DNA of 64,000 nucleotides. Origin: Mycolicibacterium stellerae. Lineage in GTDB: Bacteria; Actinomycetota; Actinomycetes; Mycobacteriales; Mycobacteriaceae. Made by a program: the position numbers and the translations under genes. Numbering within the stretch: the first letter of the stretch is position 1; each line of letters starts with the position of its first letter. Of this stretch, positions 1-6,752 are shown piece by piece. The stretch covers positions 1 through 64,000 of the forward strand of contig NZ_RARC01000009.1 in assembly GCF_003719305.1 (NCBI RefSeq), in the 5' to 3' direction. Under the pieces are notes generated by a model. It was given only the letters and a program-made list of their open reading frames with translations. It made no database searches and was not told the DNA's origin.

Positions 1-57
1 GTCTGTAGGATTTGTTGTTACAAGCGGAAAACGCCATACGAGATCAGCCTCGGTTTC

Positions 58-828
58 GTGGGCGCGGAGATGATTATAAGGGGCAGAGCCCGCGCGGTGT
101 TCCTGCGGGTGGGCCCGGCGACGTCGGCTTCCGACCAGGCCCGGGCCGCGATGCGCAAGCTTGTCCAGGCATTGCCGGCCACCTTCCGGGCCGACGCCGA
201 GGCGGCCGCCACCGCCACCGTCATCGACCAGAGCCGCTGGGGTGAGCAGCCCCGCCGTCGGCCTCCCCTCGTGGACCGGCTGGAGGACGCCGTCGTGACC
301 TGCCGTCGCATCCGCATGACGTACACCAGCGGGTCCCGGCAGCGATCTGAGCGGATCGTCGACCCGTGGGGCCTCGTGGCCAAGGACGACAGCTGGTACC
401 TCGTCGCTGGCACCGACCGGGGTCAGCGGACCTTCCGGGTCGACCGCATAGAGCAGGCGGTGACCACCGACGAGGAGGCCAGCCCCCGCCCCGCCGGGTT
501 CGCTCTCGACGCCGCCTGGGAAGCGGTGGTCGGCGTTGTGGAGCTGAAGCGTGCCCGCACCCAGGCGACGATCCGGATCGAGACCCGCTATGTGCCCGTG
601 CTGCGCCAGCGCTTCGGCCGCCAGTGCGAGGTCATCGACGGCGACGAGACGGTCGAGGAGGCCGACGGCTGGACCCGGGCCCGGGTGGCCGCACCGACCC
701 CCCTCGACCTGGCCCGCGACCTGGCCGGCTGGGGCGGGCTGGTGCAGGTGCTGGACCAACCCGCCGTCAAGGACCTATTGCTCCAGATCGCGACCGAGCT
801 GACCGGCCTCTACCAAGGTGAGGCGTAG
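58..828 (+). CDS. WYL-domain transcriptional regulator, C-terminal part
   Basis: The protein matches the effector half of WYL regulators, including the WYLVAG core and the following FRVDRIEQ strand near residues 115-135, then the WCX-type C-terminal region. WYL proteins normally carry an N-terminal winged helix-turn-helix that binds DNA and a WYL domain that senses a ligand. The first 57 bases of the window stay open in this frame but do not encode a recognisable HTH, and GTG at 58 is only the first in-frame start. The gene is therefore either cut by the window edge with a divergent linker, or 5' truncated. The 3' end is intact. The WYL assignment is firm; the status of the 5' end is unresolved. 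Confidence 0.7.
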   Translation: MGAEMIIRGRARAVFLRVGPATSASDQARAAMRKLVQALPATFRADAEAAATATVIDQSRWGEQPRRRPPLVDRLEDAVVTCRRIRMTYTSGSRQRSERIVDPWGLVAKDDSWYLVAGTDRGQRTFRVDRIEQAVTTDEEASPRPAGFALDAAWEAVVGVVELKRARTQATIRIETRYVPVLRQRFGRQCEVIDGDETVEEADGWTRARVAAPTPLDLARDLAGWGGLVQVLDQPAVKDLLLQIATELTGLYQGEA

Positions 829-920
829 CGAGCGGTCGCAACATCGCACTAAATTCGCGGCGACCCAATGCTTTACGGTCCACACACCGGACGGCCAGGA
901 AATCTCGCAGCCGTAATGCG

Positions 921-2336
921 GTGCCAGCCCCAGGATCTCAGGCTGTGCGCTCGCGATTATCCGCTCGCCCGCCGCTAGCCGTACCGTATGGTCGGAACAT
1001 CACCAATACCGCGCAGACTCAGGAGCTCCGACCGCCGGGCCCGCGGGCGATCGCGCCGCTGCGACCATTTGTTGCCGCCGCCTGCGGAGCCGGCTACCTG
1101 GTCGCCGGAGAATGGCTGATTCGACGCCTGTTCGCCACCTACGGACCCATCGTGTCGATTCCACTGCCGGGCATCCCCGTGGTTCTCATCAAGGACCCGG
1201 CAATGGTCAAACAGGTGTTCACCGAGAAGCCCGACGTCCTGCTCGGCGGGCGGGGCGTGCGGCCGTCGGCGCTCATCTATGGAACCGGCTCGATGTTCGT
1301 TCAAGAAGAGCCCGAACATCTTCGACGCCGAAAGCTGCTCACCCCTGCACTGCACGGCAAGGCCCTGGAGAACTACCGACCGATCATCGAAGACAGCACA
1401 CGGCACGCCATCGCCGCGTGGCCGACGGGCAAGCCGTTCAAGATGTTGCGTGCGGCGCGCGACCTCGCCCTCGACGTGATCGTCCGCGTCATGTTCGGCG
1501 TCGAGGACCCCGGCGAGCGGGCTCGGCTCGGCCGCCCCTTCGAGACGCTGCTGGACCTCGGGTCGTCGGAACAACTGATTCTGCGCGTCGCCCTGCACTC
1601 GATGGGCGGCTTGAGACGATGGCCCAAGCTCGACCGCGCGAACCAGGCCATCGATGACCTGCTGACGCCGATGATCGCCGCCCGGCGTCAGGATGCCAAT
1701 CTGCACGAGCGCACCGACATCATGTCGTTGTTACTCACCATCCGCAGCGAGGATGGGGAGTTCCTGTCCGACAAGGAGATTCGAGACGACCTCGTCACCT
1801 TGGTGCTCGCCGGGCATGAGACGACGGCCACGACGCTGGCCTGGATGATCGACCTCCTGCTGCACCACCCACGCGAGCTGGCCAAGGTTGCGGCCGAGGC
1901 GGAGGCGGGCGAATCAACGGCGTACACGCAGGCCGTGATCAACGAAACGCTTCGCATTCGGCCCCCCTCCCCCTTCACCGGGCGCTACACCGCCTGCGAC
2001 TACCGACTCGGCGGCTACACGGTGCCTGCGCGGACACGGATCGTCCCGCACATCGGCGAGGTCAACCTCAACGCCGAAACCTACGAGCACCCCAACGAGT
2101 TCCATCCCGAGCGGTTCTTGGACGTCACCCCCCCGACCTATGCCTGGATCCCGTTCGGTGGAGGTATCAAACGCTGCCTCGGCGCCAGCTTCAGCCTTCT
2201 CGAGCTCACCGTCGTGCTCCAAACGCTGCTGCGCTCCGGCAGGTTCCAAGCCGTGCACGACGATGAGGACAGGCAGGTCCGTCGCGGCATCGTGTTGCTC
2301 CCGCATCGGGGGGTACGGGTCCGGTACGACTCCTAG
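921..2336 (+). CDS. Cytochrome P450 monooxygenase
   Basis: This is a full-length P450 of about 470 residues. Visible signatures are the I-helix oxygen-binding AGHETTA, the ExxR motif in NETLRIRP, the PERF meander and the haem-binding loop FGGGIKRCLGA with its Cys ligand. The overall pattern (HLRRRKLLTPALHG, a long C-helix region, GGG before the Cys) resembles the mycobacterial CYP135/CYP138 group. Substrate unknown. No ferredoxin or ferredoxin reductase gene lies beside it, so electrons must come from elsewhere. The start is uncertain: GTG 921 and GTG 945 are both in frame and neither has a strong ribosome-binding site; residues before about 30 look poorly conserved. It converges on the next gene with only 4 bases between stop codons. 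Confidence 0.88.
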   Translation: MPAPGSQAVRSRLSARPPLAVPYGRNITNTAQTQELRPPGPRAIAPLRPFVAAACGAGYLVAGEWLIRRLFATYGPIVSIPLPGIPVVLIKDPAMVKQVFTEKPDVLLGGRGVRPSALIYGTGSMFVQEEPEHLRRRKLLTPALHGKALENYRPIIEDSTRHAIAAWPTGKPFKMLRAARDLALDVIVRVMFGVEDPGERARLGRPFETLLDLGSSEQLILRVALHSMGGLRRWPKLDRANQAIDDLLTPMIAARRQDANLHERTDIMSLLLTIRSEDGEFLSDKEIRDDLVTLVLAGHETTATTLAWMIDLLLHHPRELAKVAAEAEAGESTAYTQAVINETLRIRPPSPFTGRYTACDYRLGGYTVPARTRIVPHIGEVNLNAETYEHPNEFHPERFLDVTPPTYAWIPFGGGIKRCLGASFSLLELTVVLQTLLRSGRFQAVHDDEDRQVRRGIVLLPHRGVRVRYDS

Positions 2337-2340
2337 CCGG

Positions 2341-3027
2341 TCATAAACTTCGGACTCGTCGACGGTCAGGTGGACCGACGTGGATGCCCAGTAGCCGCGG
2401 CGCAGGCCGACGCCGGGGCCGTCTCCTCCGGAATGAAATGGACCGGCGCGGCGACGGCGCAAGCCCGTCCAGACCCGGCCGGGCAGGTGCGCCAACGTAG
2501 GCCCCGCAGCTGCCGTCCGGGTTCGTCGAACGTCCCGAACCGCACTTGCACTGGCCGTCAGCTGTGTCGCGGTATTGGCCCGTATAGGGGCAAGGGGGGT
2601 ATTGGCAGACGCCATTCACCGAAGTCTGCTCCGGCGGGCATTCGGCCTGCCGAGCGTCGGTGGGCCCAGACTCGATTACTGAAGGGTCTGTTCCCGGCGC
2701 CACATAGTTGTAGGTCGTGTGGGTGCTGGCGCCGTTGTCGCAGTTGACGTTGACGTTCCACACCTTGTCGTCTGGGGACGAGAACGGAATCATCAACGGG
2801 TACGTCTTATTCGCGAACAGCAGGAACGGCGGCGGGGTGAACCACTCGGCCGAATAGCGGCACCACGATGTGGTCCCGCTCTTGTCGGTGACGTTGACGG
2901 TTATCCCGCCCGGGAACTGATTGAACGACAGCTCCGGTCCCGGAGGCGCGGCCCCTGCCACCGCCGCGCCCACAAACCCCACGGCGAGTATCAGCGATGG
3001 TATTGCGCCACGCAGCAATCGAGTCAT
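2341..3027 (-). CDS. Secreted cysteine-rich protein of unknown function
   Basis: The N-terminus is a clear Sec signal peptide: MTRLLRG, a hydrophobic run, then a likely cleavage after AGA before APPGPEL. The mature part holds several Cys residues (WCRYS, NCDNG, ECPPEQ, CQYPPCPY, CKCGSG), consistent with a disulfide-stabilised exported domain. The last 50 or so residues are dominated by Arg and Pro and lose the character of the rest. This could be a low-complexity tail, or a frameshift near 2490 that moved the end of the gene out of its true frame. It lies downstream of the neprosin/small-protein pair on the same strand, 197 bases away, so it may belong to the same accessory island. Function not recognised. 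Confidence 0.6.
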   Translation of the reverse strand: MTRLLRGAIPSLILAVGFVGAAVAGAAPPGPELSFNQFPGGITVNVTDKSGTTSWCRYSAEWFTPPPFLLFANKTYPLMIPFSSPDDKVWNVNVNCDNGASTHTTYNYVAPGTDPSVIESGPTDARQAECPPEQTSVNGVCQYPPCPYTGQYRDTADGQCKCGSGRSTNPDGSCGAYVGAPARPGLDGLAPSPRRSISFRRRRPRRRPAPRLLGIHVGPPDRRRVRSL

Positions 3028-3224
3028 GTTTTGCTCCCATGCGTCGACTTCGCCGGATTTCGACTGGTGGATTGATCATGGGGCATGACCCGCCATTTCG
3101 CCGGGTATTCGACACTATCAGCGCACAATTCGCTACGCGTGTCCAAAGCGAATATTGCTGCCATATCGGGTGGCGCCGATCCGCTACCACCGCGCCCGGT
3201 TCTCGACATCGACGATCTGCATCG

Positions 3225-3446
3225 CTAGGGATCGCGCCGAATAACCTTTCCCTCCAACGTGTATGGGTCTCGGCGTCGGCGCGGCACGTACCCTTCGGGG
3301 CATAGCGCTTCCTCCACATTCGCTCCACCCATGCCCGGGTCCGGCGGTGCCGCTATCTCACCGGTCGGCGTCTGTGAGGCCGTACGAACGCACTCGAAAT
3401 CCGGATTCGAGGGGCACGGGATCACATCCGGCGGCTCGGAGGTCAT
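3225..3446 (-). CDS. Small Pro-rich protein translationally coupled to the neprosin gene
   Basis: This is a 73-residue open frame whose ATG overlaps the TGA of the upstream protease gene in an ATGA arrangement, the usual sign of translational coupling in this genome. It is rich in Pro (13 of 73) and has three Cys residues (residues 11, 19, 49). No signal peptide or membrane segment is visible. A basic RRRR stretch follows CPEGYVP. I do not recognise the family. Being coupled one-to-one to a proline-specific protease suggests a substrate, inhibitor or partner; that is inference only. It is annotated from the overlap, composition and lack of any competing frame. Confidence 0.55.
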   Translation of the reverse strand: MTSEPPDVIPCPSNPDFECVRTASQTPTGEIAAPPDPGMGGANVEEALCPEGYVPRRRRDPYTLEGKVIRRDP

Positions 3447-4750
3447 GGGCACTGGCTGTTCTTGCCGCTGCCGCCCCACCAGAAGTACGGTCCCCAGCTG
3501 CCGGTGTTGTCGAAGTGGCCCTCGACGTTGTAGCACTTCGAATGGCTACCGTAAACAGAAGTCGGGCTGTACCGCGTCATCTGACCACCAGCAGTCGATT
3601 GATATAACAGATTGTTCATGTAGGCGCAATGCTGCCAGCCCTCATAAGGCCAGTGACCGTTGCCCATATCGGTAGCAGTGGTTCCGGCATGGCTTCCCGA
3701 GTCGACCACCTCGCCATACCAGGCGCACTTCTCAGCCCCGTTCCGCAATCCTGATGTCGCGAACAGGCTCGCCGGGTAGTAGCCCATCCATTCACCATTG
3801 ACCCGGAGCCACCAGTTGCCCTGCGAGAGTTGCCATTTGAGACTCAACACGTACTGTGTACCGCCGAAGACACTGACCGGCGAGGACAGCGCTTCGGGGA
3901 ATACTCGCGTCGACACCTGAACCCAGCCGCGGACATCCTGGTTGTAACCGCCCTTGTTGTCACCGGATGAGGTGTATCCGTTCGTTGTGTAGAAGATGAA
4001 CAGATGCGGCACCCAGTCACCGTAGAGATCTCGATACTGCTGATGGCCCGCTTCGATCGTCTGCTTGGATCCCCCGCTGCCCCGTGCGAGGGCGCATTGG
4101 CCCAGCGTGAATTCATCGGACCACTCACCGTAGGGATCCCATGCGTTGATGTTGCCCTCACAGCCGAAGCAGTCCACCCACTGCGCGGTGTAGGCGTACT
4201 TGTGCACGGTCCCGTCCTCGGGTAGCGCGACCTCGGCACGCGCACCATCGGGTTGCAATCGCATCGCCCGACCATGCTTGGAAAGCAGATCGTCGAGTGT
4301 CTTGGCCGTTGTCAACCGGTCCAGGTCGCGACGAACAAGCGGGACCGTACCCGTGGGGCCACGAGATACGTTCCTGTCGTCAAGTTCGAACGTCACCAAC
4401 TCCGCCGGCCTGAACTGGTCGCCGTCGGTGTCGGCGGGCACCGTGCACAGCGAGCGCAGATCGACGCCGCCACCCTCGTCCGGTGCATCCGCAACCACAC
4501 CGTCGGCCGTCAGGCTCTCGGCTGGAACCCAGTCAAGCGTCTGACCCAGCGGTGTCTTGGTGACAGCGACGACTTCTCGTCGGGCCTGTTGATCACGAAA
4601 AAACTGGCGAACCTCATCGAGCCGTTCGACAGCCCGCCGCTTCTCCTCGGCTTTACCGAGACCCGGGTCCACGCGATTCTGATTGGATTCACCGTTGCTC
4701 GATTCGTGCCGGTGGTTCCGTTCCACCGTTCCGTAGGTGATCGTCATCAT
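3443..4750 (-). CDS. Neprosin-family prolyl endopeptidase (DUF239)
   Basis: The 435-residue product has the two-part neprosin layout. An N-terminal activation-peptide-like segment lies around residues 64-90 (TKTPLGQTLDWVPAES), and a neprosin/DUF239 catalytic domain covers about 185-430. Family landmarks are INAWDPYGEWSDEFTLGQ, TIEAGHQQYRDLYGD, LFIFYTTNGYT, GGTQYVLSLKW, GNWWLRVNGEWMGYYP, WYGEVVDS and MGNGHWPYEGW. Neprosins use two glutamates; Glu233 in TIEAG and Glu347 in YGEVV are the likely equivalents by motif position. ATG 4750 is preferred because GGGA lies 6 bases upstream; an in-frame start at 4792 has no such site. Unlike plant neprosins there is no visible signal peptide, so location is unclear. 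It is divergent from a glycosyltransferase/prolyl hydroxylase operon, which suggests a shared proline-centred pathway. Confidence 0.85.
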   Translation of the reverse strand: MMTITYGTVERNHRHESSNGESNQNRVDPGLGKAEEKRRAVERLDEVRQFFRDQQARREVVAVTKTPLGQTLDWVPAESLTADGVVADAPDEGGGVDLRSLCTVPADTDGDQFRPAELVTFELDDRNVSRGPTGTVPLVRRDLDRLTTAKTLDDLLSKHGRAMRLQPDGARAEVALPEDGTVHKYAYTAQWVDCFGCEGNINAWDPYGEWSDEFTLGQCALARGSGGSKQTIEAGHQQYRDLYGDWVPHLFIFYTTNGYTSSGDNKGGYNQDVRGWVQVSTRVFPEALSSPVSVFGGTQYVLSLKWQLSQGNWWLRVNGEWMGYYPASLFATSGLRNGAEKCAWYGEVVDSGSHAGTTATDMGNGHWPYEGWQHCAYMNNLLYQSTAGGQMTRYSPTSVYGSHSKCYNVEGHFDNTGSWGPYFWWGGSGKNSQCP

Positions 4751-4810
4751 CCACCATCCCTTGACGTCGACTGGACTTGCGTAGCGTCGCACCGACTTCG
4801 CACCGAGGCG

Positions 4811-4920
4811 CGAGTAGTGCGCTACGCCAATCGTGTTGGTGGTCGCGCGACAATTGGCAGCGGCCGCGTCGGCGACTCGAGTACTCGACTACTCACCGCA
4901 ATCACGTGTCCCGAGTACAC
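4811..4920. promoter_or_regulatory. Divergent promoter region with three CGAGTA half-sites
   Basis: The 208-base gap between the neprosin gene and the glycosyltransferase gene must hold both divergent promoters. It contains CGAGTAGTGC at 4811-4820, the perfect 10-base palindrome CGAGTACTCG at 4878-4887 and CGAGTACAC at 4912-4920. The repeated CGAGTA core suggests a regulator that controls both operons together. No regulator gene lies adjacent. The site assignment is inference from repetition alone. Confidence 0.35.
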
Positions 4921-4958
4921 ACTGCGATGAGAACTCGAACACCGATCGGAGAGTGCAG

Positions 4959-5834
4959 ATGTCGGCGGACACGCGCATCTTTGTGCAGATCCCGGCCTAC
5001 CGGGACGCCGAGTTGCCCGCGACGCTGCGTCACCTCTACCGCAAGGCGAAGCGACCGGATCTTCTGCGGACCTGCGTGGTATGGCAGCACGAACGCGACG
5101 AGTTACTGCCTCGCGACCTTCGCGAATTGCCGGGCGTGGAGATCATCGACATCCCGGCTGAACAGAGCAAGGGCTGCAATTGGGCACGTGCAATCGCCCA
5201 ACGACATTGGAACGGCGAGCCGTTCACGCTGCTCCTCGACTCCCACCATCGTTTCGTCAGGAACTGGGACGAGCTTCTGCTGGCGATGTACCGCAACCTC
5301 TCCGATGACGGCGTGACGCGACCACTCTTGACGGGCTACCTTCCCGCTTACAAGCCGGACTCCGAACCGGGCGGACGCGGCAAGCGACCCTACATGATGG
5401 CCCCGCTGTCTCGCGACGAGGGCGTGCTGACCCGGCTGACCAGTTATCCCATTCCGTTCTGGACAACTCTGAGCGAACCGTTACCGGCCGAGTTCCTTTC
5501 TCTGCACTTTGTTTTCACGGCCGGAGAGTTCAACAAGGATGTCGTGTTCGATCCGCGGATCTACTTCTTCGGCGACGAACTTGTCACCGGCCTTCGAGCC
5601 TTCACACATGGCTATGACATGTTCCATCCGCACCGCATCATCGGCTGGCATTGCTATGACCGCGGCCGCCGGGTACCGCACTGGGACGACCACGCCGACT
5701 GGCAGACACAACACAAGCGATCACTGGCATTGATGCGCGACCTGTACACCGGTCAACCGACACCGATAGGGCTGGGAGACGTGCGCACTGTGCGCGACTA
5801 CCAGGAACTGATCCTCACCGAGCTCGTCATATGA
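4959..5834 (+). CDS. GlcNAc-transferase, Skp1 hydroxyproline GnT family
   Basis: The 291-residue product fits the Glycosyltransferase (GlcNAc) family PF11397, which includes the eukaryotic Gnt1 enzymes that attach GlcNAc to hydroxyproline on Skp1. Key landmarks are IFVQIPAYRD at the N-terminus, LLLDSHHRF (residues 91-99; family DSHxRF, with the metal/sugar-nucleotide Asp94), the FTAGEF segment, a YFFGDE acidic motif near 202-207, and GLRAFTHGYDMFHPH at 211-225. ATG 4959 is chosen because GGAGAG lies 5 bases upstream; upstream in-frame codons give an unrelated extension. No signal peptide or membrane segment is present, so it should act in the cytoplasm. Its TGA overlaps the ATG of the prolyl hydroxylase gene (ATGA), so the two are probably made together. 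Confidence 0.8.
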   Translation: MSADTRIFVQIPAYRDAELPATLRHLYRKAKRPDLLRTCVVWQHERDELLPRDLRELPGVEIIDIPAEQSKGCNWARAIAQRHWNGEPFTLLLDSHHRFVRNWDELLLAMYRNLSDDGVTRPLLTGYLPAYKPDSEPGGRGKRPYMMAPLSRDEGVLTRLTSYPIPFWTTLSEPLPAEFLSLHFVFTAGEFNKDVVFDPRIYFFGDELVTGLRAFTHGYDMFHPHRIIGWHCYDRGRRVPHWDDHADWQTQHKRSLALMRDLYTGQPTPIGLGDVRTVRDYQELILTELVI

Positions 5835-6454
5835 ATATCGACATGACCAAGCAGGTCCTTGACGTTGGCGTCACATGGATCGACGGATTCCTGGACGCCG
5901 ACGAATGCGAGTTCATCTGCGCAGAACTAGACTTCGCCTTCTGGCGGCCGAGCCGCGTGGTCAACAGACTTTTCGGCGACGAGCTTGTCTACTACCGCAG
6001 TGCCGAACGCACGAGCGTGTCCACCGATCAACAATGGTTCAACGCCGAGCTCGACGAAGCGGTCGCTGGCATCGAGCGACGTGTCTGCGAGATGCTGCGG
6101 GTTGACTCCGCGACACTCGAGCCCTGGCAAGCTGTGCGCTACCGGAACCGCGGTCGTTTCCAGCTGCATCACGACGCCGGGTTGTTCGCGTGCGATCCAG
6201 AAGGCGAGCGCGAGCTCACCGTGCTGCTCTACTTGGAGACCCCGCCGGAAGGTGGCGCCACGGTGTTTCCGGATCTACGCGTGCGCGTCACACCTGTTGC
6301 CGGCCGGCTCGTGGTATGGCGCAACCTGCGAGACGACGGCACGGTCGACCCAGCCAAACGCCATGCCGCTCAACCCGTCCGGCGTGGTCGGAAGACGATT
6401 CTCACGACCTGGTCACGTCAACACCCCGTCCGAAAGGAAACTCATGATCAGTGA
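5831..6454 (+). CDS. Prolyl 4-hydroxylase-type 2OG-Fe(II) dioxygenase
   Basis: The 207-residue protein has the complete iron and cosubstrate signature of prolyl hydroxylases. His113-x-Asp115 lies in FQLHHDAG and the distal His178 in KRHAAQPV. Lys188 sits ten residues after that His, matching the P4H spacing H-x9-K that binds 2-oxoglutarate. A YLETPPEGGATVFPDL block (the double-stranded beta-helix core) lies between them. Such enzymes hydroxylate peptidyl proline using O2, 2-oxoglutarate and Fe(II). The start overlaps the upstream GlcNAc-transferase stop, and the stop overlaps the start of the next small gene by 11 bases, forming a tightly coupled three-gene unit. The natural substrate is unknown; the downstream 89-residue protein is the obvious candidate. 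Confidence 0.85.
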   Translation: MNIDMTKQVLDVGVTWIDGFLDADECEFICAELDFAFWRPSRVVNRLFGDELVYYRSAERTSVSTDQQWFNAELDEAVAGIERRVCEMLRVDSATLEPWQAVRYRNRGRFQLHHDAGLFACDPEGERELTVLLYLETPPEGGATVFPDLRVRVTPVAGRLVVWRNLRDDGTVDPAKRHAAQPVRRGRKTILTTWSRQHPVRKETHDQ

Positions 6455-6713
6455 AGACAAGTTCATCGAGCGCGTTATCGCCGACTACGGTCCCGTCATC
6501 GATCTGCGACAGACACCGCAGGCGATCATCGAGATCATCCGCAAGTTCCATGACTTGGCTGCGATCCCCGACGGCGGACTGCCACCCGGTGGGGTCGGTC
6601 CGCCGACCAGCATCCAGGGTGACGAACCGACGAACGCCGAGCTCATGCGCAAGCTGCTCGACATTCAGCGCACGGTGAGCAAGATCCAGAAGGGTCTCGG
6701 CAACGGCGATTGA
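6444..6713 (+). CDS. Small protein with Pro/Gly-rich centre, candidate modified peptide
   Basis: The product is an 89-residue acidic protein. It has two predicted helical parts, IIEIIRKFHDL near residues 28-38 and AELMRKLLDIQRTVSKIQKG near 65-84, joined by a flexible Pro/Gly stretch with Pro at 42, 47, 48, 53 and 54. ATG 6444 has AAAGGAAA just upstream and lies inside the end of the hydroxylase gene. There is no signal peptide, membrane segment or Cys. I do not recognise the family. Its position directly after a prolyl hydroxylase and a hydroxyproline-type GlcNAc-transferase makes it a plausible acceptor of proline hydroxylation and glycosylation; this is inference from context. Confidence 0.7.
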   Translation: MISEDKFIERVIADYGPVIDLRQTPQAIIEIIRKFHDLAAIPDGGLPPGGVGPPTSIQGDEPTNAELMRKLLDIQRTVSKIQKGLGNGD

Positions 6714-6714
6714 T

Positions 6715-6748
6715 GCTCCGCGAAGGACATCACACTCCTTCGCAGAGC
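6715..6748. terminator. Bidirectional hairpin terminator between convergent genes
   Basis: A 13-base arm at 6715-6727 pairs with 6736-6748 (12 of 13 positions) around an 8-base loop. It begins one base after the stop of the 89-residue protein gene and ends four bases before the stop of the convergent oxidoreductase gene. There is no U-tract, as is common for mycobacterial intrinsic terminators. Confidence 0.7.
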
Positions 6749-6752
6749 CTAA

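Noticed and set aside
3024..3328. Long frames on both strands upstream of the secreted protein gene
   Set aside because: They lack ribosome-binding sites and family features, and overlap the end of the 73-residue frame; they look like GC-driven open frames.
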